Shown here: positions 50,176 to 53,457 of the stretch, piece after piece
How the letters are laid out: each line of letters starts with the position of its first letter
Position numbering within the stretch: the stretch's first letter is position 1
Assembly: GCF_000982825.1 (NCBI RefSeq)
Contig: NZ_CP011050.1
Span: 1-53,457, forward strand
Length of the DNA: 53,457 bases
Direction: 5' to 3'
Origin: Cronobacter sakazakii
Lineage (GTDB): Bacteria > Pseudomonadota > Gammaproteobacteria > Enterobacterales > Enterobacteriaceae
Translations under genes and position numbers: made by a program
Notes under the pieces: model-generated
Told to the model about the DNA's origin: nothing
Databases searched by the model: none
The model's input: only the letters and a program-made list of their open reading frames with translations

Positions 50176-51261
50176 ATGCTGAGCCAGCTGAACCTGCGTT
50201 TTCCCAAAAAACTGATCGAGAGCCTCAAGTCCCGTGCGTCCGCCGAGGCCACGTCCGTTAATGCCCTTGCGGGCCGCTTCATCGAGGAGAAGCTCATGTC
50301 TGCGGCGCCGGGCGACGATTCGCTGGCGCTGAACGCCGATCCTGCCGGCACACGTGAATCGCTCTACAGGAAAATCGTCCGCGGCGAGTTCTTCGGACGC
50401 CAGACCCTCAGACATGCAGAGCTGCGCTGGCTCTTTGACCATGCTCACCGGGCCTGCCTGTACGGCAGCGGCTACGTGAGCTGGCCGGTCATTGAGGCTC
50501 TCATGAACATCACCTTTGACGCGCTGCTTTATGCCGAAGCGCATAAGATTGAGGTGGACACCTTTTACATCAACCGGACCTTCGATTTTCCGGGGAAGAA
50601 CTACCCGGAAGAAACGCAGCGCTTTATGGCCGTCATGCCCCGACATGTGGATCCCTCCTGGGCAGAGTACCTGCTTCGCCCGCTCTCCTCCGGGGCGCTT
50701 GAGCTGCAGAACTTTCCCGATGAGGCTCTGGCGCAGATTTGCAGCCCTGACCGGCTCCGGCTGATATTTCCGCTGGTCGTGAAGGCGCAGGCCCTGGATG
50801 AACAGGAGATGAAGGCCTGGGTGGCCGCGACCGGACTGGTCACTGAGGATCTGAATCTGACGGCTGAGGTCGGTGATATCCGTCTGCATGTTCAGGTAAG
50901 CGGTAACCGCGCGCCACAGCTGCCCGGCAGGGAGTGGGAGGCGCCCACTTTTGGTCTTATTGTGTCGGCAGGGTGCGTGGTGACGGCGATGGGCTGGGAG
51001 GTGTTCAGCGCACTGGTTCGCCAGCTGCAGGCACGGGCGGCGCAACCGGTGCTGCACGGCTGGCACAGCCGGGATAAGCACGTGTCGGTGTATATTCCGC
51101 GCGCGGAAGGCACTGATGTCATCCTCGGTCTGAGCGGCATCCATATCTCGATGACGGCCGACAACTATCTGGCGCTGGAAACGGCATTTCTGGCCGAAGT
51201 GAACGCGCCGGCCGCTGCCCCTGTGCTGGCAGAGCTGCGCGCCCTGTACGGGGATTTATAA
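50176..51261 (+). CDS. pifC: PifC-like autorepressor
   Basis: A 361-residue protein whose N-terminus (MLSQLNLRFPKKLIESLKSRASAEATSVNALAGRFIEEKL) is a ribbon-helix-helix DNA-binding domain, followed by a large soluble domain without a recognised motif. Length, domain order and position directly before a pifA-like gene match F PifC, which represses the pif operon. The ATG at 50176 follows TGGAG; the ATG at 50164 is upstream of that site. The stop is one base before the next start. Confidence 0.78.
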   Translation: MLSQLNLRFPKKLIESLKSRASAEATSVNALAGRFIEEKLMSAAPGDDSLALNADPAGTRESLYRKIVRGEFFGRQTLRHAELRWLFDHAHRACLYGSGYVSWPVIEALMNITFDALLYAEAHKIEVDTFYINRTFDFPGKNYPEETQRFMAVMPRHVDPSWAEYLLRPLSSGALELQNFPDEALAQICSPDRLRLIFPLVVKAQALDEQEMKAWVAATGLVTEDLNLTAEVGDIRLHVQVSGNRAPQLPGREWEAPTFGLIVSAGCVVTAMGWEVFSALVRQLQARAAQPVLHGWHSRDKHVSVYIPRAEGTDVILGLSGIHISMTADNYLALETAFLAEVNAPAAAPVLAELRALYGDL

Positions 51262-53457
51262 ATGGCTGCCGGAACAGAACTTTCACGTGCCGGTTTTGAG
51301 GGGCCGGTTATAAAAGCTGAAGATGACCGCTATGGTTTTTCAGCCATTGCGGACGGGCTGGCCCGGAGCATTTGCGAACTGGATGAAAATATCAGCACCG
51401 TTATCGGTATCGAGGGCAAATGGGGATCAGGGAAAACGAGTCTCCTTAACCTGCTGACTGCCCGGCTCAGACAGAAGGCTCCGGCTGCTACCGAAATCGT
51501 GCCGTTTTCACCGTGGCTTATTTCTCCGGACGAGAGTCCGGTAACGTCGTTGTTGCTGACCATTGCGGGCAGGCTGGCGAAGTATGAAACCGCGGCTCAG
51601 GCGGATATACGTAACGTGACGACGGTAACCGGTACGCTGGTTAACTATGCGCAGCAGACCTCCCGCAGGCTTGCCCCGGTTGCTCGTCTGGCCGGTAAAT
51701 TAGGCGTGCCCGGATTGGGGATTGCCGCCGATGTGATGGAGACGCTGGGAGAGACAGACCTGCAACAACGGCAGAAAACGGCAGCAGAACTGCGCGCAGA
51801 GCTTGAAAATAAAATCACAGGCCTTGGGATCAGTTTTATCATCGTTATTGACGATCTGGACAGACTGGAGCCCGCCCAGGCGGTCGAAATATTACGTATG
51901 GTTCGTTCAGTGGCTGATTTCTCCAGGTTTCGCTATGTCATGTGTTATGACAGGGAGGTGCTGGCACATGCTGTTGAACACGGGCTGGGGGTACCGGACG
52001 GACGGCTTTATCTGCAGAAAATAATCCCGCTGTCATTTGCTCTTCCCCGACCGGAGAGCTTTACCCTGCGTCGGCAGTTTCGTGAAAGCGCCCTCCTAAT
52101 ATGGCGCGAGGTCAGCGGGCGTGAGCCTGATGCACACAGTGAGCGGTTGCTGGCGCTATTTGTCGAGGTCTACGGAGAGCGGCTTTCCACCCCACGGGAA
52201 GTAAACCATGCACTCAATGCCATACGTTTCCGGTACCACGGACTGCGGGATTATGTGTATTTTCCTGATTTGTGTCTTCTGCAGCTTATTAATACCGTAA
52301 ATCCTGAGTTTGCCGCCTGGACTGAAGATTACCTGACCGCGTGGTCAGTGGTTGTCAGTCGTGACGGTTCGGTTGGGGAGGAAGAGACGAAGGTACTGAC
52401 CGACAGGCTTTTCACCGCACTGGAGAAGTTCGGAGCATCCAGGGCCGCTTCTCCGTGGGAACTGCTTACGTGGCTGCCAGGCATTACCGGATTTGACAGA
52501 GAGCACCTGCGGATGTTTGAAAGCCAGCGTCCGGCCGAGGCGGAGCAGGCCACAAATCAGCGCCGGCTGGGGAGCAGTACCTACTGGCGCTATTATTTTT
52601 CATTTTCAGCTCCTCAGAACGTGATGTCTGACGCCGATATTCAGCAGATTATTGAGCTTGCGGCCAGTGATTATTCTGCGCTGGAAGCACGCCTTTTGGA
52701 TAGCGTTACGGATAACGGCATATCCTCCCGAACCTGGTTTGAGCATATCCTGACGCGCCTCACTCCTGGGCTCACAGAAAATTCAGGTGACATGGTTCAG
52801 CGCAATCTTCTGACGTTCTTTTTCCGCTGTAGCGATCGCATCCTGCCCTTTTATCGTGAAAGAAATCTTTTTTTTCGTCAGGAAGACATCGGTATCGACT
52901 CACTCGTCACGCAGCTGATACAACAGCTGATGTCAGGGAGACGCAGGGAGACGGTACGTTTTATTTCCCGTCTTTTCCGTAAGGCAGAAGCCTTTGCATG
53001 GGCCGCATTATATCTGCGTGATTTTCTGCGGAAGCACAGCGCACAAGGCACGAATAAGACAGAACCTTTTACTGCCGAGGAGGCAGAGCAGCTACGCCTG
53101 GCGTTAACTACACGGCTTAAAGAAACGCGGATCCGGAAAGAACTGTCACAAGTTCCTTACCTGTCAATTTTCCTGTCAGCATGGGCCGAGCTTGCGGGCG
53201 ATGAAGTTGTCAGAGAGTGGGCCTGCGAAATCAGTCTGACCGACAGGGCTTTTCTGCAGATGTTGCTTAACCTCAGAACGCCTGTCAGCAGCAGCAACCG
53301 GGGTCAGTACCTGAAGCTTAACCTTGATCATGTGAGCCGTTTTTTAGGTGTGCCTGTGCGGGAAAGATTACGCGACATAAAAGCGCAGCAAATACCGGCT
53401 TTATCCGGAATGACAGCAGCAATTGAGGATGCCATCCGGATGAATGAGGAACACTGA
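51262..53457 (+). CDS. pifA: PifA-like KAP-family P-loop NTPase (phage exclusion)
   Basis: A 731-residue protein, the same length as F PifA. The KAP NTPase core has Walker A GKWGSGKT at residues 52-59 and Walker B FIIVIDDLDRLEP near residue 192-204, then VEILRMVRSVADFSRFRYVM. The rest is helical and not assigned. F PifA aborts infection by T7-like phages and is attached to the membrane; no strong membrane helix stands out here apart from moderately hydrophobic stretches near residues 135-160. It starts directly after pifC and its stop is the last codon of the window. Confidence 0.82.
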   Translation: MAAGTELSRAGFEGPVIKAEDDRYGFSAIADGLARSICELDENISTVIGIEGKWGSGKTSLLNLLTARLRQKAPAATEIVPFSPWLISPDESPVTSLLLTIAGRLAKYETAAQADIRNVTTVTGTLVNYAQQTSRRLAPVARLAGKLGVPGLGIAADVMETLGETDLQQRQKTAAELRAELENKITGLGISFIIVIDDLDRLEPAQAVEILRMVRSVADFSRFRYVMCYDREVLAHAVEHGLGVPDGRLYLQKIIPLSFALPRPESFTLRRQFRESALLIWREVSGREPDAHSERLLALFVEVYGERLSTPREVNHALNAIRFRYHGLRDYVYFPDLCLLQLINTVNPEFAAWTEDYLTAWSVVVSRDGSVGEEETKVLTDRLFTALEKFGASRAASPWELLTWLPGITGFDREHLRMFESQRPAEAEQATNQRRLGSSTYWRYYFSFSAPQNVMSDADIQQIIELAASDYSALEARLLDSVTDNGISSRTWFEHILTRLTPGLTENSGDMVQRNLLTFFFRCSDRILPFYRERNLFFRQEDIGIDSLVTQLIQQLMSGRRRETVRFISRLFRKAEAFAWAALYLRDFLRKHSAQGTNKTEPFTAEEAEQLRLALTTRLKETRIRKELSQVPYLSIFLSAWAELAGDEVVREWACEISLTDRAFLQMLLNLRTPVSSSNRGQYLKLNLDHVSRFLGVPVRERLRDIKAQQIPALSGMTAAIEDAIRMNEEH

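Overview
The window is part of a large F-type, multireplicon resistance plasmid of the Enterobacteriaceae, most likely from the Klebsiella/Enterobacter group. The evidence is a TraX-like gene, an IncFII-family RepA with its antisense RNA and leader peptide, a RepFIB-type initiator flanked by iterons, a ResD-type resolvase, a ParF/ParG partition pair, hok/mok/sok, a PifC/PifA pair, and complete silver, copper and arsenic operons. All calls come from reading the sequence; family names rest on remembered family features, not on a search.

Layout. 1-7.3 kb is backbone and accessory DNA: a small protein with a Cys/His/Asp pattern, a VapBC toxin-antitoxin pair with two uncharacterised genes behind it, a TraX-like membrane protein, a DUF4145 protein, and a convergent pair made of a DUF4225 protein and a small membrane protein, bracketed by an 87-bp dispersed repeat. 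7.4-10.5 kb is the IncFII-type replicon on the minus strand (origin, repA with an apparent 5' frameshift, leader peptide, antisense RNA), followed by a periplasmic DsbA-like gene bracketed by a 55-bp repeat. 10.5-14.7 kb is AT-rich and almost gene-free; it holds an intact hok/mok/sok locus, a decayed second copy whose sok part still has a promoter, and the 3' end of an IS3-type transposase. 14.4-19 kb is the maintenance block: ACTC-box centromere, parF, parG, RepFIB-type origin and repB, resD and a GNAT-like gene. An AT-rich HNH nuclease gene sits alone at 20.6-21.5 kb.

21.9-43 kb is the copper homeostasis and silver resistance island: DUF305 protein, silE, silRS, silCFBA, a DUF411 gene, silP, a DUF2933 gene, a truncated M23 peptidase, a pcoE-like gene, pcoABCDRS and pcoE. 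SilCBA forms the envelope-spanning cation efflux pump, SilF hands metal to it, SilP exports from the cytoplasm, SilE/PcoE-type proteins bind metal in the periplasm, PcoA oxidises Cu(I), and two two-component systems control the whole. Perfect or near-perfect inverted repeats mark the likely response-regulator sites. 43.1-45.5 kb is a graveyard of fragments (parDE relic, aquaporin C-terminus, arsA C-terminus, broken acetyltransferase) around one intact acetyltransferase gene, probably the remains of another ars-associated segment. 45.5-49.8 kb is a complete arsRDABC operon on the minus strand. The window ends with a pifC-pifA-like pair, the F-type exclusion system against T7-like phages; pifA ends on the last base.

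The most unusual points are the frameshifted IncFII repA beside an intact RepFIB replicon, the orphan Sok, the M23 gene fused into the end of a pcoE paralogue with loss of a zinc ligand, the DUF4225/small membrane protein pair, and the unexplained gene-poor tract.
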